Shown here: positions 26,411 through 35,573 of the stretch, one piece after another
Layout of the letters: each line of letters starts with the position of its first letter
How positions within the stretch are numbered: the stretch's first letter is position 1
NCBI RefSeq assembly: GCF_022836495.1
Contig: NZ_BQXM01000004.1
Coordinates: 62,001-126,000, forward strand
DNA: 64,000 nt
Reading direction: 5' to 3'
DNA from: Desulforhabdus sp. TSK
GTDB taxonomy: Bacteria > Desulfobacterota > Syntrophobacteria > Syntrophobacterales > Syntrophobacteraceae
Notes under the pieces: generated by a model
Told to the model about the DNA's origin: nothing
What the model saw: the letters and a program-made list of their open reading frames with translations, nothing else
The model's database searches: none
Made by a program: the position numbers and the translations under genes

Positions 26411-27763
26411 ATGCAAATGAAACGTGTTGCACTCTGGATGGCAGCTTTTTTTCTCTCTCTGTCTTTTCTGTCACCTTCCGTGGGACTGGGTGTGGAAAGA
26501 TCCGCAGCCAGGAAGGCCAAGGTACCCGGCGCCTCCGGGAAGGCTGCGAAAACAGAGCCCGCTCAGACGAGCACGGCACCTTCGGAAGCCTCTCCGGGTC
26601 AGATCGATGCCCGGGGTGCTGTCCTGCTGGAGGTGTCGACGGGCAGCCTGCTCTTTGAGCAAAATGCCGATGAGGTCATCGAGCCCGCTTCCTTCACGAA
26701 GATCATGACGCTCTACCTGGTCTTCCAGGCACTCAAACAGGGGGTCATCCATCTCAACGACGAGGTGTACATCAGCGAGGCGGCCTGGCGAACCGGGGGC
26801 TCCAAAATGTTCGTGGGGATAGGGAGCAAAGTCCCTCTGGAGGATATTCTGAAAGGCATTGCCGTGGTTTCCGGCAACGATGCCTGCGTGGCGGTGGCGG
26901 AGCATGTGGCGGGGAGCCTTGACGCCTTTGTGGATGCCATGAATCAGAAGGCCAAGGAGTTGGGAATGACCAGGACCCATTTCGTGAATCCTCATGGATT
27001 GCCCGCCGAGGGACAGGTGACGACCCCTCGGGATATGGCCACCCTCGATCTGTCCTATCTCCAGCACTTTCCCGAATCCCTCAAGTATCACTCCATCAAG
27101 GAAATCTCGTACAACGGGATCATGCAATACAATAGAAACCGCCTCCTTCTGAGGGATTCGACCGTGGATGGCTTGAAAACGGGCTTCGTGGCGGAAGCCG
27201 GCTATCACCTCGCAGCCACGGCGGTACGCGACGGGATGCGTTTGCTGGCGGTGGTCATGGGCGCGGCGAGTCCTTCAGTGCGTGAGCGCGAAGCCTCCAA
27301 GCTCCTCAATTATGGATACCGCTACTATACCCTGGTCCAACCCTTCCCTGCAGGCCAGCCGCTGAAAAAGGTGCAAGTCTGGAAGGGAAAGAAGGATGAG
27401 GTGGATCTTTATCCCGTCGAAAGCCCCAACTTCCTGGTCCGCCAAACACAAAAGAATGTATTGAAATGGGAGGTGCAGGTGCCGGATGAGATCACGGCCC
27501 CCGTCACGGCAAAGCAGCCTGTCGGGCAGGTGGTCTTCTTCCTGTCTGGCGAGCCCAAAAGGACTGTTTCACTGGTGAGCCAGGAGGACATACCACAGGG
27601 AAACTGGTTCAAAAGGGTGTGGCAGACCTTGCTGGCCGTTCACAAAATCAACTGGCGATGGTTTACAGGGATCATGGGGGGAATCGCTCTTTTCATCATT
27701 GCATTTCTCGCCGTCACGAGGATGCGCTCTTCTTCACGGCGGTCCCGGTCCTTCGGCAGGTAA
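26411..27763 (+). CDS. dacA: D-alanyl-D-alanine carboxypeptidase (PBP5/6 type)
   Basis: Low-molecular-weight penicillin-binding protein that trims the terminal D-Ala of peptidoglycan stem peptides. An N-terminal signal is followed by a Lys/Ala/Pro-rich linker of about 60 residues. The serine-peptidase S11 motifs are complete: SFTK (SxxK), SGND (SxN) and LKTGF (KTG). A beta-rich C-terminal domain follows and the protein ends in a transmembrane helix with a basic tail (GGIALFIIAFLAVTRMRSSS). That is a true membrane span, unlike the amphipathic anchor of E. coli PBP5. 450 aa. Confidence 0.92.
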   Translation: MQMKRVALWMAAFFLSLSFLSPSVGLGVERSAARKAKVPGASGKAAKTEPAQTSTAPSEASPGQIDARGAVLLEVSTGSLLFEQNADEVIEPASFTKIMTLYLVFQALKQGVIHLNDEVYISEAAWRTGGSKMFVGIGSKVPLEDILKGIAVVSGNDACVAVAEHVAGSLDAFVDAMNQKAKELGMTRTHFVNPHGLPAEGQVTTPRDMATLDLSYLQHFPESLKYHSIKEISYNGIMQYNRNRLLLRDSTVDGLKTGFVAEAGYHLAATAVRDGMRLLAVVMGAASPSVREREASKLLNYGYRYYTLVQPFPAGQPLKKVQVWKGKKDEVDLYPVESPNFLVRQTQKNVLKWEVQVPDEITAPVTAKQPVGQVVFFLSGEPKRTVSLVSQEDIPQGNWFKRVWQTLLAVHKINWRWFTGIMGGIALFIIAFLAVTRMRSSSRRSRSFGR

Positions 27764-27796
27764 TTTCTCTCTCCAGGCTTGTCCACAAATACAAAA

Positions 27797-27853
27797 GCGT
27801 GGATGCCGAGGGATGCACCCTTGTTCAAGATGCATCCTCCGGTCTCTCCACGC
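27797..27853. other. Structured palindromic element downstream of dacA
   Basis: The outer arms GCGTGGA/TCCACGC enclose inner arms GGATGCA/TGCATCC, giving a long two-part hairpin 34 bp after dacA. There is no T-run after it. It could be a 3' stabilising structure or a repeat element. Confidence 0.45.
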
Positions 27854-27944
27854 CTCTGTATGGAACGGATGGAGCCCCGGGTTGGTGTGATTATCGGCGG
27901 CTCTTCTTTTTGGTGAGATTTCCTATCTCACAGGAAGGCGCCAT

Positions 27945-28037
27945 TCAGGAAGGGATCCCCAGCTTGGGAAATATCCAGCGATTGATCAAAAACCATCCGA
28001 CTGCTGCCGCGATAAGAAGAAGCAGGTCCCAGGTCAT
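27945..28037 (-). CDS. Small single-pass membrane protein (30 aa)
   Basis: Open frame starting at ATG 28037 with TTGGAG six bases ahead. It encodes one hydrophobic helix (LLLLIAAAVGWFLI) followed by a short basic tail ending PKLGIPS. Length, a good ribosome site, a helix capped by Asn-Arg and a defined C-terminus make it more likely real than chance. It lies about 100 bp downstream of the FmdB-type gene on the same strand. Function unknown. Confidence 0.45.
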   Translation of the reverse strand: MTWDLLLLIAAAVGWFLINRWIFPKLGIPS

Positions 28038-28139
28038 TGTTGTCTCCAAGTTTCTTTAACAGTCTAAGGGTGAAACCTCAAAAAAAGAGGCGCTTCAAAG
28101 GATCGGTCGCTTCAGCTTCCAGCCGAAGTGCTCTCAACA

Positions 28140-28343
28140 TCACTTGAATCCCCGGCTGGGACCGGCGGAGTCGGAGCTGGACGCACCTTCCGTTCCCGTC
28201 GCCTTGCAGAAACAGGACATGACACGTTCCACTGCGTGCCCCTCGCATTGTGGACACGCCACCTGGTCCTCGTCGGAGGAATTCAACACCAGGATTTCGA
28301 AATCACTCCGACAGTTTTTGCACCGATACTCATAGATGGGCAT
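28140..28343 (-). CDS. FmdB-family zinc-ribbon protein
   Basis: 67-aa protein with the FmdB/CxxC regulatory-protein fold: MPIYEYRCKNC at the start and VACPQCEGH later provide two CxxC knuckles for one zinc. The Ser/Gly-rich tail is typical. FmdB was first described beside amidase/formamidase genes; here no such partner is present and the role is unknown. Confidence 0.88.
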   Translation of the reverse strand: MPIYEYRCKNCRSDFEILVLNSSDEDQVACPQCEGHAVERVMSCFCKATGTEGASSSDSAGPSRGFK

Positions 28344-28523
28344 GCTTGCGTTCTATCCCTCCCTAAAAAGAATCACTGGTTGTTGCATTGAGCCTTGGGG
28401 CTTTGAAATGCCTCCGTCTAGAAAACTGAATAAGAATAATGTTTCTCACGAGACTTTCAAGAGGAGAAAACTGGGGTCCTCCGCGCCACGAATCTCCAGG
28501 CCGGTTCGGGATGCATCGCTGGT

Positions 28524-28931
28524 TCAGGCTTCCTTGGCGGGGATGGGCCACTCTCCCCGGCTCACCAGCACCTCCTTGTAGGCCGACAGCGCCGCGTTGA
28601 CCGCGGGAAAGCCTGCGTAGATGCCGATCTGAAAAATGGTCTCTCGCAGCTTATCGGGAGGAGTGCCCACATTGAGCGCCCCATGAAGGTGCACTTTCAG
28701 CTCGTCGATTTTCTGCAGGGCCGCGAGAGCGGCGACGGCGACCATCTGCCGTTCGGGCAGGGGCAATATTTCGCGGGAGTACATATTTCCCGTGATGAAG
28801 AGGGAGAGATCACGCGCCAGCCCCGGATCGAATTCCTTCCACAGACGATAAGGGACGTCTATGGCCACGGGACCGGTGAAAAGAGCCTTTGCCGTCTTCT
28901 GTGTTCTTTCTACAACGTCTTCTTTTCCCAT
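28524..28931 (-). CDS. Carboxymuconolactone decarboxylase family protein
   Basis: Small helical protein (135 aa) of the AhpD/CMD superfamily: LSLFITGNMYSREILPLPERQMVAVAALAA and HLHGALNVGTPPDKLRETIF follow the CMD pattern. The CxxC redox pair of AhpD-type members is absent, so peroxidase-reductase activity is unlikely and it is closer to the decarboxylase-type subgroup. Substrate unknown. Confidence 0.82.
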   Translation of the reverse strand: MGKEDVVERTQKTAKALFTGPVAIDVPYRLWKEFDPGLARDLSLFITGNMYSREILPLPERQMVAVAALAALQKIDELKVHLHGALNVGTPPDKLRETIFQIGIYAGFPAVNAALSAYKEVLVSRGEWPIPAKEA

Positions 28932-29166
28932 AAAATTACCTTTCGTAAAATTTCCATTGTGAGATTTCGCGGTTTCCAGTCTCTAAGGGTGCTCCATGGT
29001 TATATTCAGGGCGTGCCGGCACTGTGGAGCGTCCTCTGGAACGTTGCATCGGCGAGCTGAGCATTGCCGATTTTCTCAAAGTTGACAAGAAAGAAGATAG
29101 CCTTTAAGGTAGCAAAGTTTTGAATTCAGAGAAAAATATTGAAAGAAACAGAGATGAGGAGAAATC

Positions 29167-30051
29167 ATGAAATCTTGCGAGTCAAAATCTTGTTCGAGTT
29201 GTGCAAGCAACGATAAGAAGTCAAAAGATGAGCTGATTGAGTGCAAGCTGGCTCGGATCAAGCATAAGCTGATTGTCATGAGCGGGAAGGGCGGGGTGGG
29301 CAAGAGCAGTGTCGCGACCTACCTCTCGCTGGCTCTGGCTCAAAAGGGCTACCGGGTCGGCCTGATGGATGTGGACCTGCACGGCCCCAGCATTCCCAAG
29401 ATGTTCGGACTTCATGGGCTGCTCAACATCACTCCCGAGCAGGAAATCATCCCCCATGAATATCGGCCGAACCTCAAAGTCGTATCCATAGAATCCATGC
29501 TGGAGGACACTGATTCGGCGGTCATCTGGCGAGGGCCTCTGAAGCACGGCGTCATTCAGCAATTCATCGCCGATTGCAAATGGGATGACCTGGATTTTCT
29601 CGTCGTAGACTGTCCTCCTGGAACTGGTGACGAACCCCTGAGCGTGGCGAAGCTGATTCCCGGGGCCAAGGCGGTCATCGTCACCACGCCCCAGGAAGTG
29701 GCGCTGGCCGACGTGCGGAAGTCCATCAACTTCTGCCGAAAAGTCAATATGGAAATGGCAGGCCTTGTGGAAAACATGTCGGGGCTTTTCTGCCCTCACT
29801 GCAATGAATTCATTCCCATCTTCCGCACCGGCGGGGGGCAGAGGACCTCCGAGCAGATGAAGATCCCCTACCTGGGAGCACTGCCTTTCGATCCTGCAGT
29901 CGTGGAAGGCGGAGACCTCGGACGGCCCGTCCTGGAGGACGAAACGGAAACGCCCTTCAAGAAGGCCGTCGTCGCGTTCGCCGATGCGGTCCTGGAAAGG
30001 CTGAAGGACAGTCCGCCTCCCTCCACGGAAAAGGACCAGACGGTTCACTGA
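29167..30051 (+). CDS. mrp: Mrp/NBP35-family Fe-S cluster carrier ATPase
   Basis: P-loop ATPase that carries or delivers iron-sulfur clusters (294 aa). Deviant Walker A SGKGGVGKSS (about residue 39), DVDLHGPSIPKM, and the family sequence DFLVVDCPPGTGDEPLS. Near the end CPHC provides the bridging-cluster cysteines, and an N-terminal cluster CESKSCSSC resembles the extra Fe-S site of NBP35-type members. GAGGAG precedes the ATG. Transketolase follows 39 bp later. Confidence 0.92.
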   Translation: MKSCESKSCSSCASNDKKSKDELIECKLARIKHKLIVMSGKGGVGKSSVATYLSLALAQKGYRVGLMDVDLHGPSIPKMFGLHGLLNITPEQEIIPHEYRPNLKVVSIESMLEDTDSAVIWRGPLKHGVIQQFIADCKWDDLDFLVVDCPPGTGDEPLSVAKLIPGAKAVIVTTPQEVALADVRKSINFCRKVNMEMAGLVENMSGLFCPHCNEFIPIFRTGGGQRTSEQMKIPYLGALPFDPAVVEGGDLGRPVLEDETETPFKKAVVAFADAVLERLKDSPPPSTEKDQTVH

Positions 30052-30090
30052 GAAGACATTTTACCCACAAGAGAAGGATTCAAGGCAACC

Positions 30091-32052
30091 ATGTTCAACA
30101 TCTCTCTGGAACAGAGCTCCCTGACGGATGAGCAACTGAAGGCTCTCCATGAAATGTGGCTGCGATGCACCCGGCGCATCATCCTGAGCACGACGCTTGC
30201 GGGAAGCGGCCATCCGGGTGGATCCATGTCTTCCCTGCACCTGCTGCTGATGCTCTACAGCACGCTGCGCCATCGGCCCGACGACCCCTGCTGGACCGAA
30301 AGAGACCGTCTGCTGGTGAGCATGGGACATATCAGCCCCGGCGTCTACAGCGTCCTGAGCGAGTTCGGCTACGTGCAGGAAGAAGACGTCTTTCTGGATT
30401 TCCGGCAGGCGGGATCCTGCTTCCCGGGCCACGTGGAATCCTGCGTGCCCGGTGTGGAGTGGAATACGGGCAACCTGGGTCAGGGGCTGTCGGCAGGAGT
30501 GGGCATGGCTCTCGGTCTGAAGCTCCACAAAAATCCGGGCAGGGTAACGGTTCTCATGGGAGATGGGGAGCAGCAGAAAGGGCAGATCGCCGAAGCCCGG
30601 CGGTTTGCCGTCAAATATGAGCTCGGCAATCTCCTGGGGATTGTGGATCGCAACCATCTCCAGATAGGAGGCAGCACCAACCAGGTGATGCCTCAGGCCA
30701 TCCGTGCCGACTATGTTGCCGCGCGCTGGAACGTTTTCTATGTGGAGGACGGCAACGATTTTCAGCAAATCTTCCAGGTTCTGAGAAAAATTCATCGCCG
30801 TGATGTAGACGACCCGACCATGCCCTCGGTGGTGGTGGCCCGAACGGTCATGGGCAAGGGCGTGTCCTTCATGGAGAACAAGGCCAAATATCATGGCTCC
30901 ACCTTGAACATGGAGGAAGCTGCCCAGGCCTTCGCGGAACTGGGGATCGATAATCCTCTGCCGGAGCTCAAGGAAAAGCGCAAGGTCCGGCAGATTTTTC
31001 AGAACCATTTCTGTACGACACAGGGCCACCCGCAAATCCTGACGGGAGAGCCCAGGACCTACGGCCTCGATGACCGAACGGACAATCGTTCAGCTTATGG
31101 GGCCGTCCTGGAAGATCTGGCGCGCCTGAACAACACAGGAGAAGTTCCGAAAGTCCTCTGCTTCAGCTGCGACCTGGAAAGCTCCGTCAAGATGCAGGGC
31201 TTCCACAGGCTGTCCGATAAGGCCTTCTTTGAGGCGGGAATCCAGGAGCATCATTGCGCCACAATGGCCGGAGCCGTGAGCAAAGAGAATTTTGCCGTTT
31301 TTTTCAGCACATTCGGAGTGTTCGGGGTTTGTGAAACCTACAATCAGCATCGCCTGAACGACATCAATGACACGCAGGTGAAGCTCGTCTGTACCCACGT
31401 CGGTCTGGATGTCGGGGAAGACGGACAAACACACCAGTGCATCGATTACCTGAGTCTCCTGCAAAACCTCTATGGCTTTTCCATATTTATGCCGGCCGAC
31501 CCCAACCAGACGGATCGCGTCGTCCGTTACATCGCTTCCCGCTCTGGAAATTTCTTCGTGGGCATGGGACGCTCAAAGATGGCTCCCGTGCTGGACGATA
31601 AGGGGCAACCGGCATTCGGCGGGAGCTACCAGTTTGAGCCTGGAAAGGCCGACTGGCTCCGCCGCGGCTCCCATGGCGCCATTTTGAGCTACGGGCCGGT
31701 CCTGCAGTTCGCCCTGGACGCCCGTGACGAACTGGCTCGGCAGCATGGGCTGAATCTGGCCGTCTTGAACTTCGCCTCCATCAAGCCCATCGACACGGCT
31801 TCCATTCTGGAGGCAGCCGCCACGGGTCTCCTGATTACTGCGGAGGATCACCATGCGGATACAGGTCTGGGAGCCAGGGTCGCTGCCGTTCTGACAAACG
31901 AAGGCCTGCCCAGCCGGCTGATTCGGTTGGGGGTCAAGAAATACGGGCAATCCGGCAAGCCTTCGGATCTGTATCACTCCGAAGGGCTGGATGCGCCGGG
32001 AATCGTCCAGGCCGTTCTGGATGCCAGGGCGAAGGGATGGCTGAAAGCGTAA
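30091..32052 (+). CDS. tkt: Transketolase
   Basis: Thiamine-diphosphate enzyme of the non-oxidative pentose phosphate pathway, both halves in one chain (653 aa). SGHPGGSMSS near residue 38, TPP motif GDGEQQKGQIAEARRFAVKY...IVDRNHLQ, and in the second half EAGIQEHHCATMAG and THVGLDVGEDGQTHQ from the pyrimidine-binding domain. Single-chain bacterial transketolases are usually about 650-670 aa, so it is full length. Co-directional with mrp, ending in a strong terminator. Confidence 0.92.
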   Translation: MFNISLEQSSLTDEQLKALHEMWLRCTRRIILSTTLAGSGHPGGSMSSLHLLLMLYSTLRHRPDDPCWTERDRLLVSMGHISPGVYSVLSEFGYVQEEDVFLDFRQAGSCFPGHVESCVPGVEWNTGNLGQGLSAGVGMALGLKLHKNPGRVTVLMGDGEQQKGQIAEARRFAVKYELGNLLGIVDRNHLQIGGSTNQVMPQAIRADYVAARWNVFYVEDGNDFQQIFQVLRKIHRRDVDDPTMPSVVVARTVMGKGVSFMENKAKYHGSTLNMEEAAQAFAELGIDNPLPELKEKRKVRQIFQNHFCTTQGHPQILTGEPRTYGLDDRTDNRSAYGAVLEDLARLNNTGEVPKVLCFSCDLESSVKMQGFHRLSDKAFFEAGIQEHHCATMAGAVSKENFAVFFSTFGVFGVCETYNQHRLNDINDTQVKLVCTHVGLDVGEDGQTHQCIDYLSLLQNLYGFSIFMPADPNQTDRVVRYIASRSGNFFVGMGRSKMAPVLDDKGQPAFGGSYQFEPGKADWLRRGSHGAILSYGPVLQFALDARDELARQHGLNLAVLNFASIKPIDTASILEAAATGLLITAEDHHADTGLGARVAAVLTNEGLPSRLIRLGVKKYGQSGKPSDLYHSEGLDAPGIVQAVLDARAKGWLKA

Positions 32053-32157
32053 CGGCAGGACCGGTGCAGGCTGGCGAAGGTTTCTATTGGAGCCCTGTCC
32101 TGAGAAATTGATCCCGCCATGAGGCTCTCCCCGTGTTTTGATGCGGGGATCAACATA

Positions 32158-32199
32158 AAGAAGGCTTGTCCGGGCCATGGCCCGGGCAAGCCTTCTTAC
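32158..32199. terminator. Bidirectional terminator between tkt and a minus-strand gene
   Basis: AAGAAGGCTTG (32158-32168) and CAAGCCTTCTT (from 32187), with a GC-rich inner stem CCGGGC/GCCCGG, form a nearly perfect 20-bp hairpin between two convergent genes. Confidence 0.8.
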
Positions 32200-32245
32200 T
32201 TTCCACCGCGAAGGGTAGACCGCCAGCTGCTCAGCAACCGTACCA

Positions 32246-32788
32246 TCATGCGGGTTCCTGCGTTTTATCCTTGTAGACCTGAATCATGTCGGGAATCAGT
32301 TTTCGGATGAACTGCCCCCGGTCGGCCTCGAAGGCTTCCTGGTACCCCTGAAACCCGGGATGCTGCGGGGAAAGGGCAGGGGTTTGATGCTGGCGGGCAG
32401 CGAACCGGTCATTGAATTCCTCTACCATCTCCACGAAGGGCACATTCAGGGTGTAGAAATCCTCGATCCATCCCAGCCGGTGCAGGGCTTCAAAGCGCAG
32501 CTGGTCCAGCATGAAGAGGGCAATATCCATCACGGCCATTTTGGCGGGGCTCTCCAGGTTTTCGAAGTGTCGCCCCGGCCCCCAACCTTTCACACCCATG
32601 ATGAATTCGTACAGGAGAGGGGAAAACTCTTCCCCTCCCTGAATCAGCTTGGCAAGGGTCGCATCGCTGATATCCTTGCAGCAGGTCCTCGCGTCGAAGC
32701 TTTCGGAAAATCGATGGATCCAGTGTTGGAAGCCTCGTTTCGCCGCCAGCTGCCGGCGTTTTTCTTCCAGATCCAATATCTCTGCCAC
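32246..32788 (-). CDS. Uncharacterised helical protein
   Basis: About 180 aa; not recognised. GTG 32788 is preferred because AAGGAG lies five bases ahead; a longer frame starts at ATG 32833. It is mostly alpha-helical and soluble, with Trp/His/Asp-rich segments (FQHWIHRFSESFD, GWGPGRHFENLE, ALHRLGWIEDFYTLNVPFVE) and a CC pair near residue 37. It lies just downstream of the Memo-AMMECR1 gene on the same strand (106 bp), so the two may share a transcript. Confidence 0.75.
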   Translation of the reverse strand: MAEILDLEEKRRQLAAKRGFQHWIHRFSESFDARTCCKDISDATLAKLIQGGEEFSPLLYEFIMGVKGWGPGRHFENLESPAKMAVMDIALFMLDQLRFEALHRLGWIEDFYTLNVPFVEMVEEFNDRFAARQHQTPALSPQHPGFQGYQEAFEADRGQFIRKLIPDMIQVYKDKTQEPA

Positions 32789-32893
32789 TGCATCTCCTTG
32801 AAAGATTGAAGTTTGACTCGTGACATGTGCCATGAATCTCGACCAAACGGAGTGACAGCTCCCCGTCGACTCCGTGCATCCCAGAAACTATCC

Positions 32894-34312
32894 TCAAAAT
32901 ATGTCTGCCGAAAAGGTGTAGATTTCCGCGTCGGGATCCCGCCAGGCATCTGAGGGCAAACCTGCCTTGCGGCACGTCCATTGGAGGAATGTCTCCCGAT
33001 CCCAGCCATGCTCCGTCGCCACCTGCGGCAGCAGGAGGCCGGAACGGTGGCCCTTTCGCAGCCAGAGTCCGTGCTTCCCAACCTGGATCCGGGCAGGGTC
33101 CGTGATACGTTCCATGGGGGTCAGGATGGAAAGCTCCACATCGATTGCATCCAGTTCTTCAGGCTGCAGGGCGCAGAAGCGCGGGTCGAAAAAAGCCGCC
33201 TGAATGGCCATGTCGCGGATGGTTTCCAGGAGTGGACCCCGGCCTTCGATCATCCCAACGCAGCCCCGCAGCTCTTCTCCCTTGTGGATACAGACGAACG
33301 CTCCCCGGTGCTCCTTCAGTTTGGGCGTGGCCTGGGGAAGCTCCTTGACGGGCTTTCCCAGGCACCGATTGCGGATCGCCTGGACGGCAACCTCGCGCAG
33401 AGTCTTCTTTTCGTCCTCTGTCAGCCCAAGATCCACTCCCACTTTTTGCTCTTCGGCAGGGGAGGTGTCCTTTCCAGCCTCCGCGACTCTGTAGACAGCA
33501 GCCGCCATGTACCCAACGACCCCTCTCTTATCCCCCGTGATGTCCCCGGAATTGGCGTAATGCAGCACTTTGGCATCGGCAGGTCCCAGGCTGCGGGCCA
33601 TCAGCATGAGGGTCAGGATGGGACCGGCACCGCAGGCTTCGCCGCGGCTGTTCTGAAGATCTTCCCACAAGCCCTCGGGATCGTAGGAAGAGACGCGGTC
33701 CAGGACTTTTTGATCCAGCTCCCGGGCTTCCCTGTCGGAGTGGAAATGGGAAAGATCGCTGCTTGCGATGACGAGAGTATTCTTTCCCCTGCAAATCGTG
33801 GCGAGCAGTTCCGCCAGACGACGGCAGAATTCGATGGATTGACTCCCCATGACAATGGGGGTGAGCTTAAAATCCTCCAGTACGACCTGCAAAAAGGGAA
33901 GCTGGATTTCCAGGGAATGCTCCTGGGCGTCTGCCTGGGGCACATATTCCACAAGGGAAGGGTGCTGCAGCAGAGCATCGATGATCTCGTGGTCCAGAGG
34001 AACGACTCCGAGGGGGGTTCTGTACCCGCCCAGGGGGTAGACACTGGCTCCTTTGAAATATGCGCGGTGGCTGGGCGCCAGGATGACGACGCGATGAAAG
34101 GGCCGACCCTTCAGGAGCTTGTACGCGTAAGCAGCGACTCCCCCCGAATACATGTAGCCCGCATGGGGGACGATCAACCCCAGGATCTCCCCCTGCACGG
34201 GCGTCAGATTGGCCTGGTCCAAATACCTGCTGATATCCTGCTTCAGGGTCGCGGGATCGCCGGGATACCAGCTCCCTGCAATGACGGATTCACGAATTTT
34301 CTCTTTTGCCAT
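32894..34312 (-). CDS. Memo-AMMECR1 fusion (AmmeMemoRadiSam system A+B)
   Basis: Single 472-aa chain joining a Memo domain (about residues 1-270; SVIAGSWYPGDPATL, VPHAGYMYSGGVAAYAY, LAPSHRAYF, ASSDLSHFH with the metal-site His residues) to an AMMECR1 domain (about residues 290-472; GAFVCIHKGEELRGCVGMIEG, IDVELSILTPMERI, GLWLRKGHRSGLLLPQVATE). These two proteins plus a radical SAM enzyme form the AmmeMemoRadiSam system, thought to modify a protein or small molecule. The radical SAM partner is not in the window. Confidence 0.9.
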   Translation of the reverse strand: MAKEKIRESVIAGSWYPGDPATLKQDISRYLDQANLTPVQGEILGLIVPHAGYMYSGGVAAYAYKLLKGRPFHRVVILAPSHRAYFKGASVYPLGGYRTPLGVVPLDHEIIDALLQHPSLVEYVPQADAQEHSLEIQLPFLQVVLEDFKLTPIVMGSQSIEFCRRLAELLATICRGKNTLVIASSDLSHFHSDREARELDQKVLDRVSSYDPEGLWEDLQNSRGEACGAGPILTLMLMARSLGPADAKVLHYANSGDITGDKRGVVGYMAAAVYRVAEAGKDTSPAEEQKVGVDLGLTEDEKKTLREVAVQAIRNRCLGKPVKELPQATPKLKEHRGAFVCIHKGEELRGCVGMIEGRGPLLETIRDMAIQAAFFDPRFCALQPEELDAIDVELSILTPMERITDPARIQVGKHGLWLRKGHRSGLLLPQVATEHGWDRETFLQWTCRKAGLPSDAWRDPDAEIYTFSADIF

Positions 34313-34738
34313 GGGATCCTCCCCTTTTGAGACAGGCCACCGGCCCGCAAAGGAATCATTTTTTCTGGTTGCAGGGGATCATGGTCTTGCGAGACAGTGG
34401 CGGACATGATGGTTGCCATACTGCCACTGTTGAATGTATCTAACCATGGCGCTCTGAAACTGTCAACAAACAAGCCGGAGAGACCGGATGGGCGGGAACA
34501 GGGTGCTTTCGGTGGAGCCGGAAAGCCCTCCCTCACCGTTCCAGTCCCTTGATTTAAGATACGGAATTCTATATGGTACGGGGCCTTCGAGGGCGAGAGG
34601 CATGACGCCTCCCGGAAGGATGGGGGGGTGGCCCAGGAAGCCATTGCCGGGGGAACTGTCGGGCATGAGGGCTCCCCTTCGCCTGGAGCTCATTTGCGGA
34701 CAACGATCTTTCATTCAGGAACAGCTGGAAAAACTTTT
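34313..34738. other. Intergenic region between divergent genes
   Basis: Contains an inverted repeat CAGTGGC (34395-34401)/GCCACTG (34423-34429) that could be an operator for either neighbour. An open frame from 34628 runs into trmJ but lacks a ribosome site, so I treat it as untranslated leader. Nothing else recognised. Confidence 0.4.
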
Positions 34739-35503
34739 ATGAAAGTGAATCTCAAAAACGTCGCCGTAGTGCTTCATGAACCGCATTTTCCCGAGAACAT
34801 CGGATCAGCCGCCCGGGTGGTGAAAAACATGGGCCTGGGGCAGTTGATCGTCGTCAATCCGTTCGACTGCGATCTGACGCGCATCCTGAGGCTGGCGACG
34901 CACGCTGCGGAGGATGTGGTGGCGGAAATAGAGGTTCATGACACTCTCAGGGACGCTCTGGCACCGTTTCAATTCATCGTGGGAACCACCGCAAGGATGG
35001 GGTCGCACCGCCACGGCATTCAAACCCCACGGCGCATGGCCCAGGAACTGGCAGCCGTCAGTGCCGACAATCGGGTCGCCATCCTTTTCGGCACTGAAAG
35101 CCGGGGCCTGGCCAACCAGGAGCTGCGCTACTGTGATGCTCTCGTCACCATTCCCACGGCGGATTTTTCATCCCTCAACCTGGCCCAGGCCGTCATGGTC
35201 ATCGCCTATGAGCTCTATATCGCCACCATCGAGGAGCCCCAGCGGTTTATTCCCCGCCTGGCCAACAGCCATGAACTGGAGGGAATGTACGACCACCTGA
35301 CGCGGACGCTCTCCCGGATTCACTTCATCAATCCAGAGAACCCTGAATACTGGATGACAAGCGTGCGGCGGGCTTTCAGCCGTGTGGGACTCCGGGCCAG
35401 GGATATCAAGATCATTCGCGGTATCTGCAGGCAGATCGAATGGTATGCAGATCAAAAAGACAAACAGGAGCCCCTTCCCGTTTCATCAGATGCGGGGCAA
35501 TGA
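34739..35503 (+). CDS. trmJ: tRNA/rRNA 2'-O-methyltransferase, TrmJ type (SPOUT)
   Basis: SpoU/TrmH-superfamily RNA methyltransferase (254 aa) likely acting at the wobble-adjacent position 32 of tRNAs. SPOUT knot motifs: PHFPENIGSAARVVKNMGL (motif 1, Asn and Arg), AILFGTESRGLANQEL (motif 2) and IPTADFSSLNLAQAVMVIAYEL (motif 3). The C-terminal helical extension is typical of TrmJ. ATG 34739 gives the correct family N-terminus; ribosome site weak. A GC-rich hairpin (35469-35514) overlaps its end. Confidence 0.88.
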   Translation: MKVNLKNVAVVLHEPHFPENIGSAARVVKNMGLGQLIVVNPFDCDLTRILRLATHAAEDVVAEIEVHDTLRDALAPFQFIVGTTARMGSHRHGIQTPRRMAQELAAVSADNRVAILFGTESRGLANQELRYCDALVTIPTADFSSLNLAQAVMVIAYELYIATIEEPQRFIPRLANSHELEGMYDHLTRTLSRIHFINPENPEYWMTSVRRAFSRVGLRARDIKIIRGICRQIEWYADQKDKQEPLPVSSDAGQ

Positions 35504-35573
35504 CCGGGAGGGGCTGAGCGGTCGGTTTCAAACAGCACACGATCCTGTCGCTCTTTCGTGAATGCGGGGGGCT

